DNA from: Lagopus muta
Lineage: Eukaryota; Chordata; Aves; Galliformes; Phasianidae
DNA length: 64,000 nt
NCBI RefSeq assembly: GCF_023343835.1
Contig: NC_064443.1
Coordinates: forward strand, 6,014,001-6,078,000
Reading direction: 5' to 3'
Both the position numbers and the translations under genes were made by a program. Below the pieces are notes generated by a model that worked only from the letters and a program-made list of their open reading frames with translations, searched no databases and was not told where the DNA came from. Positions 1-13,762 of the stretch are shown here, piece by piece. Positions within the stretch are counted from its first letter, which is position 1. Each line of letters begins with the position of its first letter.

Positions 1-34
1 CAGTCTAACCAAGGTGTCACATGGTGAGAGCTTC

Positions 35-283
35 TCCAAGAGGGAATGGGCTCAAGTTTCTCCAGGGGAGGTTCAGTTTGGGAAAAACTTCTCCAAAGAA
101 TGGTCAGGCACTGGAATGGGCTGCCCAGGGAGGTGGTGGAGTCACCATGGCTGGAGGTGCTCAGGAAACATGTAGATGTGGCACTGAGGGATGTGGTTTA
201 GTGGGCAGTATTGGTGGTAGGTGGTTGGTTGGATCAGATGATGTCAGAGGTCTTTTCCAGCCTCTGTGGTTCTGTGATTCTAA
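35..283 (+). repeat. CR1 LINE 3' fragment
   Basis: This is a 5'-truncated CR1 (chicken repeat 1) copy in plus orientation. It contains the hallmark stretch 'ctgcccagggaggtggtgga' near 121-140, followed by 'gtggcactgagggatgtggttt' and the terminal 'gaggtcttttccagcc...tctgtgattct'. CR1 is the dominant LINE of birds and reptiles, so the copy also helps identify the host clade. The copy may begin before position 35. Confidence 0.9.
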
Positions 284-3200
284 GTGCATAATTGGGAAAG
301 GCTGTCATTTCTTAAGATTCTATGCAGAAAATCATCAGTAGTCTTAAACTGCATTTGTAGGAGAGGAATAATAAACTGGGCATTAGGAGAAAGATTGGAG
401 GTTGGAAATGGTTAAGGATAATTAAAATAGAATTGTGCAGAAAGCTGAGATGGTCCTTTGGGAAGGGAGAACTCACCAGAGCTCTAGCAGAGAGACAAAG
501 AAACCAGCCAGCTTATATTTCTTGAGGGAACAGGAGAGCCAGGAGGAGAAAGTGTTTAAAAGGGCTGGAGCTGAATCAGTGGGAGCTGTAGATACACTTC
601 TTCAGATTCAGCTGGATCTTAGAGCTAATTAGTTGGGAAGGTAACAGTTTGGAGAGGTAGGGAGAATGAGTTTGTAGCTATGCTAATGCCATTAGAATGG
701 AAAAAAAGTGAGCTGAGCATTCAGTTGGCCAGCCTGTGGGTAGGTAGTCTAGACTGGACTGAAATTCAGCTTGAAATAAAACAGGAATTTTCAAATGGAG
801 AAAAGGACAGGGAGGAGAGGCCCACAAAGAAGAGGAAAGAAAAACTGATTGTGTTTTCTGAATGAGCAGTGACCAGAGGGAGAATTTGCATAGTGGAGAG
901 GTGACAAAGAGAGACTGTAGATGAAAAACATAGATTAACAGTTCCAGAGTCACCAAAAGAGTCAAACAAGGGCTACGGGTCAACTGAAGGCACAAGGAAA
1001 TAGACATGCCGTTGTCGGAAACTGAGCTGTCAAGTCAGAATCTGACACCACCAAGAGTGGAAGTGGAAATCTGGGAGGAGGAAAAGGCCTTAGCATAGAG
1101 GATGAAAAGAGGCTGGGCAAACAACAGAAGCACAAACAAGAGAGAAAGGGCTTGGAAGCTGTAGGGAGAGGAGGGAACCCGTGATCATTTGTTGCTGATC
1201 CAGGGAACTCAGAATAATGATGATGCACAGAAGAGGAAGGGGACACAGGAAGGTCCTGAAAGTTGCAGATGGCTGGGTGAGCCCAGGGACGGCCAGGAGG
1301 GGGAAGAAACTCAGTAGTGGCATTGAAAAGCAGGTGAAGATGAGGGGTGGGTATAGCTGGGTGGAGAGGACAATATGCTAGGACAGGGACTCGATCCAGA
1401 GCTGTCAAAGGAAGGGACGAAGGGCATGGTGGGAAGAGGATAGGCTTGGCACGGAAAATGGGAGAGCGTAAGAAGATAACAGGGCCAGATGCTGCTGTGA
1501 ACAAAGGGTGAGGTCAGAGCAGTGGCCTAGTGGCAGACAGACACATGTACAAAAACAAAACAAGAGACAGCTCCTGCCTGTGGTTTCTAGGTACAGTGCT
1601 TGGCTGCCTGCAATCGGGAGTGATTGATCACAGTCAGACTTGTTCTATTTTGGCCCTGTGACTTCAGATGCTGTAATCTAAGCCCACTGTGTGCTTATCC
1701 TTGCAGAGTGGATAACGAGTTGAGCACAGGGATGATTTTGGGGAGACATGTCAGAGTGCTTGTCCCCAAACTGCATTTGTAATCCTGCCACTCCTCTCAT
1801 CCATCATCAGACTCATATAACGCTGGCAGCGTGCTTCCTGTTGGAGTGTTGTGAATTTTCAAAGGCAAAGTACACTATTGTTTAATAGCCAATTATTCAC
1901 CGGCATTGATAAACAGGCTCTGCTTGTGATTGCTGCAGCAATTACTCACTCTCCTAATTTAGACACAAGGAAAAATCAAGCTTCCAGTTGATCATTTATA
2001 TCTTTGGCTTCTGTAATACACATCACAGTGTGCTGAAAACAACTCCACCATAGAGGAAACTGATCTGGTCACATTGATAACGTGTTTTACACCGGTTCTG
2101 TCACTGAGCAGCATGACTGAGCCCAAGCTGAAGGGCTGAGGCTGGGCAGCTTTTTTTGGCTTTGCAGACATCGAAATATGACAATCTTTCTGTTAAACCT
2201 TAAATTAAAAACAGAGACGAGGGATGTTACTGTGGCCAGGAGAGAACTCCCTCTGCAGCTAAACAAGCAAATAAAGCAGCTCAAGGATGTTTAAGTAATT
2301 TGACCTCGCCTTCCCCCAGACCACCCTTTGAGTGCTGATGGACCCATCTCCAACAGCAGACATCCAGAGCTTGGGGAAGGCATGTGGGAAGAATGGCAGG
2401 GCGCTGACTGCCCAGCTGAGACGGAAGTTGTGGCCACGTACAGAAAGCTGTTAACAATCTTAGTAATGGTGAATTGCAGGCGTCGTGTTTGCTCTTTCTC
2501 ATAATCAGGAGCAGTGAGATGGAAAGGCATCCACACACAGCTAGGACAAGGAAACACTTTTATTTATTTTAGCATAATTACAATTACTCCGCAAATTGGC
2601 TTTCTGTTGAGAAGGACACAAGAATTTCGTGGTAACTGCAGGCTTGAGTCTTCAGCATCTGAGAGGGTGAGAGCAGTGCCTGGGCAGCTCTTGGGCTCTG
2701 CCTCTCAGCAGGTGCTTTCACTTTCAAGGCTGTGCTGCTGGCAAGCATTCAGCTCCTTACCCAGAACAGGTGAGGAGGCAAAGTTCCTCCTGAGCCAAGT
2801 GAGGAGTGAGCACAGACAGACCCTGTGCACAGAGTCCTTTGCCTCTGCAGCTCCCTGCCTTTTGCCCTTCTAAATTCAGCTTTATTTACCAGGCTGCCCA
2901 AGAGAGGAGCAGGAATGGAGCTGAGGAAAGACTGGAGCAGCTCCTGGTGCCTGGAGGGGAACTGAATGGCACCAAGCTGTGTCCCCACAGGCTCTGATTG
3001 ACACCGGGGCAGCCAGCAGCATTCAGCAAAGGTGTTCCAAAGCAGAGCAAGCCTGCAGCTGGGCTGTGAGCAACTTCACTGCTGCTTTGCAGGGGAGCGA
3101 GGCCTTACGCTGCTCCCCTTGTATCAGGCTGTTGTGAGGCTGGGCTCACATCTCTGCCAGCCCCGATGCTCCAGGTGTGGGTGATGCAAGAGCATTCCAG

Positions 3201-5704
3201 GCTGTTATCCTGCAACTGGGCTGAGGGAGGCAAGGAAAGAAAGGGCCGTTTTGGATTCCTCTTATCTGAGGCTGCCATGCATGCTGAGGAGCTATGCGGT
3301 CCAGTTGCCCTGCTCCACCAGAAGCTAAGTACTCTCTAAAGTTTATTTCCTGTCTTTATAGCAACTGTCTGTCCCTGTATTATTTTGCTGAAAGCTATAG
3401 GCACGCTAAAAATAATTTTTGGAGCAGTTATTGTCGCAGACTCTAACAATGGCGAGCCACAATCAGAGCGGCTGGGCAGTGGAGGATGCCTCTTGGCCAA
3501 CCTCTTCTTTACGAGCTTCCATAATTCTTATTTTTATGGTCTGTGCTCAAGCATTCAGCGTTCCTCACTGCTGAGAAGAGCTGACGGCTCACATTGTTGT
3601 TACCTTGGAAGGGGCAGTTATCACTGGTAATCCACCCTCCAAGGCTTTTCCTCAGGATAATTATGGTTTCAGTGATTCATCTTGCAGACCCTGCCCTTCC
3701 TTATTCGCACAAAATATCCTGCTCCCTGCGATATTTCTGGGTCAGGCTCGTGCCACACACGTGACTTCCTCTTAGGCACGCAGACAAGAGAAGATGGATT
3801 TGGGAGTCAGCAAGGACAGGCTGGCTGCCCCCAGTGTGCAGCTCCATGTGTGCCCAATGGGTGCCACCAGCTGGGTGCCTCCAGGCGTGGTGACAACCAG
3901 GGCTGCAGGGGCACGGGTCTGCTGCCGTACTGGAAAATGTCACTGTTCCCATCTTCAGTGGAAAACATTATCACCGGCACATCCTGGCATGTAATTTACT
4001 CGTTTATTATTGTCTAGCATTGGCTTAATGCTTATGGTGCATTTCTAAGGTACTTAAAGAGGGTTGTGGTTTTTCAAGGAAACATAACTCATGGGGGGAC
4101 AGGGGAGGGAGAATCCTGAAAGTCTTGGCACAAATTGAGTCAATTCTTACTGAACGTGAAAAACACAACCTGTGCAGGCTTTGACATGAGCTGTGCGTGG
4201 CCCAGAGGCTGCGAGGAAGGGAATATGCCCGGCGGTCAGGATTACCGCACACGAGACCTGGGCTTGGCTGCTCCTGCCTGGCTCAGCGAGCTGCTTATAT
4301 GTCCCGTGTTCCCATGGGGTGCACCAAGGCCAGGTGGCACCCAGTCCCTGAGATCTCAGGCCCTCGCCCTGCAGGTGGGGTGGGAATCAGCTCGCACGCT
4401 TCATGCAGTTTTGCTCTGTCTGAGCTGCTTCCCAGCACAACGCAATGGTGGTTTGGTGGCAAGCTGCTACCGCCAAGCGCACTTGATTTTACTTCTGCTT
4501 TGGGGTGTAATTAAGGGAAATTAAGTCTTTAGTAAGGCCCCTCTGGGGACAGAGAAAAGGAGGAAGAAAAATAGCAGCTTGCATACAGCGTGAAAGGTGG
4601 CAACAGCCACAGTTGGTCCTGCAGTCCTTCCACAGGCTGTAAGCCAGTTGTGGAAGCTGTTCACTGTGCAGCAAGGCATCTGCTGATACACTGAGCAACT
4701 GGGGTACGAAACCTGCTCTTTCTTTTTTCTCCTATGTTGGAACATTTTTTTCTTTCCTTTTTTTAAAATACACTGCCTATTAACCTCACTGTATCAACAC
4801 AGTCAAGCAGTAGAATGCTTTTCCTGTACCTTTCCAATGCAGGTGGAGCACGATAGCAGTTTCCAAACACGGGTGTACAGCCTCTGGTATCAAGAAATGA
4901 CAAACAGCACACCCAGTGACACCCACATAGTGAAAACCTGTGCACGTAGCAGCCTGAATGTGTTGGTAAGGTGCTCCCAGGTGCACCCAACCACTGCCCT
5001 CCAGCAGGTGCCATCCAGCAGATGGGAGGTATGAACTCCCTACCCTTCATTTTATGGTATAGAGTTATGAACGGTGTGACTTATTAGTTGTCTTTTTTTT
5101 TAAGTGAAATATAAGAGTAATTTTTTTATTCTCACATTTCCTTATTTAAAAAAAAAAAAAAAGTTAATGTAAACAGTAGCCAATATGATTTGTTTTGAAA
5201 ATTCCTCCACAAGCCAATGCTTACGTTTGCATTTCAGTTGCTCAGAATGTTTAAGAGTATTGGTTCAAAGAACTGAGGCTTTCCTGGCAAAACTGGGACT
5301 CAATCTGGTACTACTGACTTGACAGCAGAAGCTGTTGAATACTTTGAACTAGATTCAGTGTATTGAAAATACTTTTTTTGGCACAGCAGTTCAGGAACAA
5401 CACCTCAGAGAGCAGTTCCTGGAGGAAGCAACGCTTATTTCAGTGCCCAAAGCGTCAAAGTTGGTTGTGCAGTATTGAAACAAAACTATTCGCCCAGTGC
5501 AGGTACATCTTATGTTAATCAGCTTCAATTTCTACTTTTGTCTGTGGTTTTAACCAAATAGATTGAGTGCTTCGGCTTAAATGTGCAACTTATATATCCA
5601 GCTAGTGATTTTCAAACTTACAGTAAAATTATTCCTGTTTTTAATGAACTCTTGTATGCATGGCAATAGTCATCTTCATTTCACTCTGGAGTGCATACAT
5701 AGGC
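284..5704. other. intergenic, no gene recognised
   Basis: I see only short chance reading frames here on both strands, none with recognisable protein similarity or convincing splice sites. A purine-rich stretch (G/A-rich on plus) runs through about 750-1500. No RNA gene, CpG island or clear repeat was recognised. Confidence 0.5.
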
Positions 5705-5832
5705 TGATAGGATGGCTTAGGTTGGAGGGGACCTCAAATCCCACCCAGCCCCAACCCCTGCCATGAGCCCTGCCCCCCACCAGCTCAGGCTGCACCCAGG
5801 CTGGCCTTGGGCACCTCCAGGGCTGGGCACAT
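5705..5832 (-). repeat. CR1 LINE 3' fragment, reverse orientation
   Basis: The plus strand reads 'ggttggaggggacctcaaatcccacccagccccaacccctgcc' and continues to 'caggctggccttgggcacctccagg'. This is the reverse complement of the CR1 3' tail, so the element lies on the minus strand and is heavily truncated. Confidence 0.85.
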
Positions 5833-8800
5833 CACTGAACGTCTGTGGTACCACAGACTTGATTTCAGGAACACAAACATAAGAAGAATCACCTCCACTG
5901 TCCTCAACTGAAATATCAAATGGCACCAGGACAGCCACCAGCTGACTGCACCCATATGCCAATGAGTCACATGGCAGCAGAGAAATAGTGTTTTGCTTGG
6001 TTACTTGTCTCATGGTAGCAGTTTTCAAAATGCTTGGTTGGAATGGACTGATCTCTGACCAAGCGAATAAGGTCTAATGCTAACAGAAGCTACAGGTACG
6101 TTTTAGGTTGGGTATGAAATGCAACACTGAAAGATTTTGTGTGCAACTGTTACAGGAATTTAGATTGCAAATCCATACTGTCCTTTTTAAAGCTTTGACC
6201 GTAAGCAGAAACGTGGAAATTAAACAAATCACCTCTGGAAAATGCCATTTGTGTGCCATGTTCTTAGAGAGCTGAAAATGGAACTACGCTTGAATAACTT
6301 CTTCTCTGTGAAGCAGCAAACTGTATCACTCCCTTACCAGCCACAGAACAAAATTTACATAAACAGTGATGACACAAAGCCTTATCTCATGCACATATCT
6401 CATCGGGTCAGCCATGGAGGTGGAGAAATGGCATTATTTTTAGTATTTATCCCATATTCCATGATCACAAACCACATTTGGGTAAAATATTCTGCTGCTT
6501 ATCTGCACACCAATGATGAATGTTGCAAATGTGTTTCTTGAACCTACAGCAAGGTCTGAATAGCTAATCATCCTTAATGCAATACCGTAAGAGGGAAGCT
6601 ATTATACAGATAGACATTTAATATTGCTTAGTAATATGGCATCTAAAGGGCTCAGACATACTGTGCTCCACATCTTCAAACACTTCTGAGCTTGTGGAGA
6701 ATCAAATTTTCAGTTCTGTTTTGTGATTTTTTTACTCTTTAACTTCCGTTTTACAATAGGAGAAACATTTGTCATGGCTTATCTGCCTGACAGATAATGT
6801 GTTTGGTGCTGGAAAGCTGATGTCTGTTGCTTGTACTCATGGCAAGTTATAGCCTGGAAAGCATGAGAGGTGAGAAAATACATAAAGTTCATTTTTGAAG
6901 GAAAAAACATGTGAACTTCAGGCCAAAATCCACTCCACCGTATTTATGCTCTCTTGTTCCTACTCCACTTTGTAAACAACTTGTGATTTACCTGATGAAA
7001 GCTAACCTCCATATTTCACACACTGAACTCTTCCCAATTCAGACATTATGAACTCTGCTTGCAACACAGATGGTATGGATAGTGGGACGGCTGTATTCAA
7101 AGGTACCAGTCAGCCAGGGTTCTGTTAATGTCTTCCTGTAATGGAAATTGCATTCCTATGCAGAAAACTTAAGATACTTGAGTTACTAATTGCATTTTTT
7201 AGGGCTCAGTTTACTGCAGAAAAAAAAAATTGCGCATCGAGGATCTACAAATATTTTATTGCTTCGCGAAGCATGAAAATAAAGAAAGAAGGGAGGGAAG
7301 AGATGTGGCAGTGTTTGTGGCCATTCACATTTGTCTTCTACTGAAGGCTCTCTGCAAATGAGAGGTCTAGTAGTCATCCATCAAGGAACATGTACGGAAC
7401 CTAAGAGCAGCTTTTGATTATTTTCTGTTGCCGAATTTGACGGAATGAACTTTGGATTGTGGAGGGTACACAATGATCGATCCGATATCGGTGTCCATGA
7501 GGGAAGCTGTTCAGTATCAAATTTGCTGATCAGCACTTCAGACTTTTTTATTTTTTCTTTTGGAAACTACTTCCTGAATGCTGGCATTTAAACTAGGCAC
7601 CCTGCAACTACAACATACTACTCAGGAGCAGCTTAGATTTGACTACTGGCATAGTTGCTACAAATGCAGTCTTAAAACGCCTGGGATGTCCTTCTGTGAG
7701 TCAGCAGTGAAACAAATTGGCAGAGAAAGGTAGGAAACTTTATGTATAGTTGTGCTTTATGTAGATCCAGAAATGGACTCTGGATTTCATGGGACCGTAG
7801 TGCTGCTGCAAAACCCAAAGAAGAGTGAGTGGGGGAAGTTTGATGAAGCAATTTTGCTTTCTGTATGTTAAGAGTAGACTGGAAAACTCCTGTGTTGCCC
7901 TGGCCTGCAATACAACAACCTGCAGTCAGTGCCTGAGACCTGAAGGGCAGGCGATACAATGGATATTTTCACTTTAACAAGGTAATCTTTGCAAGGAACT
8001 TCTTGGCTGTGTTTTAGGATTTCTGAAACACAACAGAGTGCGCTGAGTCACGGTAATCTGGTGGGGACAGAAGTCCAGCAGGAGTTACAATGCAGAACAG
8101 AAGCTCTCCGCGTGTCCCACATTTGACTACTCACTCAGTAAACAACAAGCTTTTCCTAGCTGTGAGTAACGTTAAAAAAAATGTGCTAATGCTTATTAAT
8201 CATCTCTTACTTCATCATTATTCATGCTGATTTGCACAATAATGAGTTAGTTGTGTACTGTATTTCAATAACTTGTACAAATGTACTCGTGCTCAATGTG
8301 AAATCCTGCACACAGATTAAGGGAGGGATCTCCATGGACTTGAGCTGAATCAGGAATCAAATATCTGCTCCTGCCAAAGGACAGCTTTCCAAAGCTTTTT
8401 GCTGGCAGTTCATTCATGCAAAGCACAGAGCTTTTTGCACTTCAGTGCTGAAACTTCTGTAGCCAGAGTTTAGATGAAACTTTTTTAATGGCATCCTTAC
8501 CATGCTGTTAACGTGTTCCTTGCTTTTGCACTCTTCAGATACTCGTCTACTCTAGTTATTTCACACTGTATTTATTTATTCATTACTTATTCTCATGTCT
8601 AGTGCTCCAACTGTTTTAATTACCTTAGCGTTTTGTTTTGTTTTCCCAATGCTCTGATAAAATTTGATCTTCCTATTTCACTTATTAAAAGCGCCAACAG
8701 TAGAACACATCAATTGGTGCAGAACTGTCATATCAGAACGGCATCTCCAGTGTTACTGCACTGTAAGTGCTGAAGTGGAGAAGGTATGAACAGCAGAAAT

Positions 8801-9034
8801 ATTCTGATTGACTCAGCTATGGAAAATGGAGGGATAGTGCATTTGTTCAAAACATGAAGAACTGAGGAAAAACTGTCCTGTGCTATCTTTCCGTGCACTG
8901 GTTTCAGCAGCTATGCATCACCTGTTTCACTGCTGCATAAATTATACAGCAATTTAGGCAGCATATGCCAGCTGATGAAGTAATAATCAGGATGGCATTA
9001 CATCAACCCCTAAAAACAGCTTCACATCCTTCTT

Positions 9035-9038
<4 letters not shown>
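5833..9038. other. intergenic, no gene recognised
   Basis: AT-rich unique sequence. Reading frames are short and lack recognisable motifs. One 99-codon frame near 6242-6541 has no domain or splice context and is treated as chance. Confidence 0.45.

Positions 9039-9072
<34 letters not shown>
9039..9072. repeat. poly(A) tract
   Basis: An uninterrupted run of 34 adenines follows 'cttctcttattt'-like AT-rich sequence. It could be the tail of an old retroposed sequence, but no recognisable body precedes it and no target-site duplication was identified. Confidence 0.9.
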
Positions 9073-9075
<3 letters not shown>

Positions 9076-9524
9076 TCAGGGAAAGTCTTTGTACTTATTT
9101 TAGTGTAAGATGCACTTTAGTTTTATGGACCAGGTCTTAACAGCATTGATCATAGCTTATATGAGAAGTCAGTCGAAAAAAAGTACTATTTGACATTGCA
9201 CAAACTTCTTTTTGTTGGGAACTTTATACTATGTCTCTCTCTTCTTCATCCCTCCTCTTCTCTGCACTCGCCCTTCTTCATTTTAGGCAGCTCTGCAGGA
9301 GGAGCCACAGAAGGTTCCAGTTGTGCATCAGGCTTCATATGTGGCAGCATTTCAGGATGCTGGGATCAGTACAACTACTGATGGCAGATCTATCTCTAAA
9401 GGTACTGTACTGAAGGGAGTAACAAGTTCTTAAGGCAATGCAAAACGGTAAGCGTTGCAGAAATGCTGTCACAGCCTGATTAAGCACCCGGTGGGAAGGC
9501 AGGGCCAACCCAGGGAAGCTCAGG

Positions 9525-9551
9525 TGTATGCAATGCAATGCAATGCAGTGC
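9525..9551. repeat. short AATGC tandem repeat
   Basis: A minisatellite-like run of the pentamer 'caatg', read as 'atgcaatgcaatgcaatgcagtgc', about four units with one substitution. Confidence 0.7.
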
Positions 9552-9904
9552 ACCTGAGTGACAGGAAGGGCTCCACCCCTCCCAGACCTCATTTAAGGGT
9601 TGGCAGTGGAAGTAAGGGTATCTTGCTGTCTATCTCAGGTCTTCTGTGGGTAAGCAGATTCTTTCTTTTGTTTCTGTGTCTTAAGGTGCCACGTTTGGGC
9701 ATATCCTCAGTTACTGCAGCTTAGGACTTTGCTGCTACGGTGCCATTACTGTGCTTTCAGTTGTGTTACAGCGTTAAGCGTAAGGCGATGTGAACTCCCT
9801 TGGTAGAACTGGGATTTGGAATTGCAATCTTGATCCTTTTCTTTTGCTCTGTCTGGTTTTATGGTTTAAATAGTCACTTCAGTTTATGAAGAATGCTAGA
9901 AATA

Positions 9905-9928
9905 GTGTGTGTGTGTGTGTGTGTGTGT
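9905..9928. repeat. (GT)12 dinucleotide microsatellite
   Basis: A pure GT run of 24 bases follows 'gaaata' and passes into 'atatggcaaatatgtatatgtatg'. It sits immediately before a much larger AT-rich tract. Confidence 0.95.
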
Positions 9929-9977
9929 ATATGGCAAATATGTATATGTATGTATACTACTTCTGGCATTGGAACTT

Positions 9978-10135
9978 TATATATATATATAATTATTATA
10001 ATATATATATTTATGTATATTTATAATTATGTATATTGATTATATATTTATATTATTATGTATATTATATAATATATATAATAATTTAATAATATAATTA
10101 TATATATGTAATAATAAAAATTATATATATATTTT
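9978..10135. repeat. AT-rich microsatellite / low-complexity tract
   Basis: About 160 bases are almost purely A and T, built from imperfect 'tatata', 'ttatata' and 'aataat' units, ending in a run of T. The tract can form many alternative hairpins and is likely length-polymorphic. Confidence 0.93.
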
Positions 10136-13100
10136 TTTTTTCAGTTAGGTTCTCCTATATCAGATAGGACCATTTCAGTTTCCCAAAATGCAGTCCTTAG
10201 AAGCACTATGACTTGCCACAACTTTGTATTTCAGCAATCTTTTTTTTTGTTTTACAAAGCTTTTTTGCACAAAGTTTTTTACTTTTTTTTTACAAAGGGT
10301 TTTTTACAAACTCTTTGCTGTCGTGGGTTTAATAGTCAAAAACAAAATTCCAGTAACATTGTACGTGCAATAAGACAAATCTTATTTCTTGTATTGCAAC
10401 GAAACATGCATTGCCATCTGATGTTTCCAGTAGTTCCTGTCACAACTTGTCTTCACAGAATGATTTCATAAAATACCCAACAGCTCGTTAGATGAAATCT
10501 GCTTTTTTTTTTTTTTGGCTGAATCCAGCTGTATCATCTGCTAGAGCCCTTAAACCTTAGCAGAGGTCTGAAAGCCACACCTGGCTCTGATGCTTCTGGA
10601 GCTGAGAGACATGGTTTGGGAGTTCTAGCTGAACCCACTGATATTCAGTTGAACATGACACGCTTGTCTTTTTCAATCAGTGCATTTCAGGCATTTTTTT
10701 TTTCCCCCTTACGTATATCAGATATTTACACAGACTGCTTGTAAATTCAAGAGATGATGAACTCCCTATGTGTACCTGTTACCGAGCCAGGCCTGCTGCT
10801 TGCCCAAAGTCAGCAAGGGCTATTTTGGTGTAAGGATGGTGTGGCATTGCAAGTGACCACTGTACTGGATCAAGCAGTCCAGGAATCTAAATATAAATAA
10901 TATGGAAGTGCTAAGTGCATGTTGCAACATCTGTGTATATGTTTAACAGCAAGAGGTTTTTCCTTGCATTTGTTCCCTCTGGAAGGACAAAGAAGCACAA
11001 AGGAAAACTAATGGTTAAGAATGCAAACCTTTGCCAACCAGACAAACTCTAGCAGAGAACACCTTTTAAGCTATGGTAAGGCTAATGTGTGGTGGAATAT
11101 GCTCCTTAGGAACTTTGTTAGCTCAAAGCTATGCGGAAATCTCATAGTAATTCTTGTGGCAACACTATTATAATACAGTGCCTGCCACAATCCTAGATCT
11201 GTAAGGCAGCGTAGCAAAGGTAATTCTTAATGCATTAAGTTCATAGGTTGTGAACATGGCACTAAGTGCTCAAAGTCTCCTTGGAAATGAGTGTTTGCTG
11301 GTAATGTTTTCTGGTATAGAAAAATCTCAGCAGGTGTTAGGTTTCATTCTACCAGGAAGATGTTTGAGCACACCTTCCTGCATGGAAATGCAGGGAACAC
11401 AAATAATTCTCCTGGGTTGTGGATCAGCATAGAAGCTGTATTCTATTTTCAGAGCTCTATTGGAATGCTTCCAAGACCACCATGACAAAACTACTTCAGT
11501 ATGGGTGGTAAACATGTCTCTACTGTTACTGCAAACTTTTCTGCACTGTTTGCTATGCATTCTTTAGCTACTGTTTCTTGAGTGGAAGGATTCTTTCTGC
11601 ACTACCACCTCATCCTTGGACCCCTCACTGGATATACAAGTGGGAAAAGGCAAACAAATCATGTATTCTGTTAAGCAGGGACCATTCATAGAGTGGAACC
11701 TGCCGGTCATCAAAGTAAGAAATAATCTGATTGTTACATGAGAGCTGAACCACAGTACAATTCTTTAGTAGTTTGAGCCCTGTCACTTTATCAAGCTGCT
11801 TCCAGTTACAAGGAAGGAAATGCTTGCACCTGCCATGGGTGAGATGGTCACTACTGGAAAGATGAGGGGCTGAGGTTAGTATCCTTAGATGAAGAACTCA
11901 TTAACTATTTAAAAATAATCAACTGAGCATAAACTGCTTAAGGCTGCTTATGTTCTTATATAAGAAGACCATATATGACATGGCAGTATCTCTCTCTCCG
12001 CCGTCTGCTTACAATACATTGAAAGTATATAGAGATAATCCCAAAGTTCGGGTACTTTTACCTAAATGGCACTTGGGAGTCCACAAAGAGGGGTTCTGTT
12101 TTTAACATTCTCTGATCAGTGCCTTTTTTCAATGTTGAGATGTATACAACCTCAGTCAAACTGATAAATTAAAAACTACGTGTACTTTTTGTCTTCCGAA
12201 GTTAAAAGAGAGCCAGCAGCACTGACAGTAGTAATTTGAAGTGTTGTATTAGCAGGATAGGTATCTGCATATCAAGCCTAAAACTTGCAATTACATCAAA
12301 CTGAACATTAACAGGCTATGCAGCTGCTGTTTTCCATCTAGTTATAGTTCTTCCCTAATGCAGCCTTTAATAACATAGCGTGGAGCGCTGTAGTTGCTAG
12401 CACTGACTTGATTATTAAGTCTTTCATAAGCATGCACGTTATGCACAGATTAGTGTTCAGCATGCTGAAGCTTTTAAGGCATTTTAAACTGCAAAAAATG
12501 AAACTTCAGGGTGCCTTTTTTCCCTGAATAGTACCTGTTGATGCCTTACCAACTATGCAAAAATTAAGGTGCAGTCAAGAGAAGAGCTCACCTTCTCAAA
12601 AGTTTACATTCACGAGCAACACTTAAAACTTATGCTCAGATAACAGCTCTGGAGTAAGCAGAATTCCTACACATTCAACAGTAATGTTGTAAATTCATCT
12701 CCTCCTTGTCAGTGAAGTCTCATATCAAAAATCACAATTTACACTGGAATTTTTTTACTTAACGCTAATTCCTGTTAAAACCTTTTTTGATACTTTTTTA
12801 CTTCAATAGTATGAGCGGTGTTTTTCTGTCAAATTCACTTCCTTGTTGTGTAGAAAGTAAAGTCAATTCACCGTAAGAGTTCCATAAAGTTCCTTTATTG
12901 AGTAAATCAAGTGTGTACACTTTGAAGAATAGACAATTTCCATTAGCATACTCAATATGTTTATAATATCTAGGATTCTGTCTTGCCATAACTTTAAAAA
13001 CTGGCTGCTGTAAGCATAAGCCATTAATCTTACAGGATGATCAGCAGTTAAGGGTCTCTGTAGCCCACAGCAGAGCACATCTGGATGAAGTCCTCCAGAA

Positions 13101-13675
13101 CAGTGGTGGTACTGCACTGTCATGACATGAAAAAGTTACCATCTACTTCTCAACATACAACTCCATAGCAGATATGCAGTCATTCACTTTGAAGACGTTC
13201 CTGTAGGACTGTAAGTATTCCATGACACAGCATGATTTATTGGGAGAGCCTATCCTGCTTGCAGGAGCCTACCAGCGTTCAGGTGAGTCGCAGTTGATCC
13301 TTGGAAACTTCACAAAGCTAAAGGAAGGTGTGTTATAGCTGCCTGTTTGCAAGTACATAGCATTAGTACTTAACTGAATGTTCAGAAGTATGCAACACCT
13401 CCATCCTAATTGTAGGGAATTTGATCTTAGTCTTGGAATTTGTTTTCAGTATTTTCTTTGTAAGTTATCACAACACTGATGTCAACAAAATGACACGTGT
13501 GCCTTGAAATGCAGCATTTCACAATACTGAATTCCAGTTAATAGTACTATGCTCAAGTCTGCACAGATTGGCTGAGACACCAGTTTCATTAAACCTCAAT
13601 GTGTTTAGAAACAGCTTCATTTCTCTTCACATACCAAAGCTGCAGAGATGGAGCCAAAATGGTGTTATAATAAAG
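10136..13675. other. unannotated sequence downstream of the let-7 cluster
   Basis: No protein gene was recognised. T-rich stretches occur at about 10230-10320 and 10500-10520. On the minus strand this segment lies just downstream of let-7d, so part of it may belong to the primary let-7 transcript. I could not identify a definite 3' end. Confidence 0.4.
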
Positions 13676-13762
13676 CCCTAAGAAAGGCAGCAGGTTGTAC
13701 AGTTACCTCCTTGTGAGCAAAATCCCTGCCCTAGAACTATGCAACCTACTACCTCTTCCTAG
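13676..13762 (-). ncRNA. MIRLET7D: let-7d microRNA precursor
   Basis: The reverse complement of 13735-13756 is the 22-nt let-7d-5p, beginning AGAGGUAGUAGGUUGCAU; the seed is GAGGUAG. The opposite arm, at 13681-13702, reads as the let-7d 3p strand CUGUACAACCUGCUGCCU on the minus strand. The two arms pair along their whole length around a loop of about 32 nt, giving a typical let-7 hairpin. It is the last of three let-7 hairpins in transcription order, about 1.1 kb from let-7f. let-7 family RNAs repress LIN28, HMGA2, RAS and other targets during differentiation (established). The extended loop is typical of let-7 precursors that are bound by LIN28 and uridylated by TUT4/7 (family knowledge). 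Confidence 0.98.
13735..13756 (-). ncRNA. mature let-7d-5p
   Basis: This is the guide strand. It differs from let-7a by its starting A instead of U and by 'GCAUAG' in place of 'GUAUAG'. The let-7 seed GAGGUAG is intact. Confidence 0.97.
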
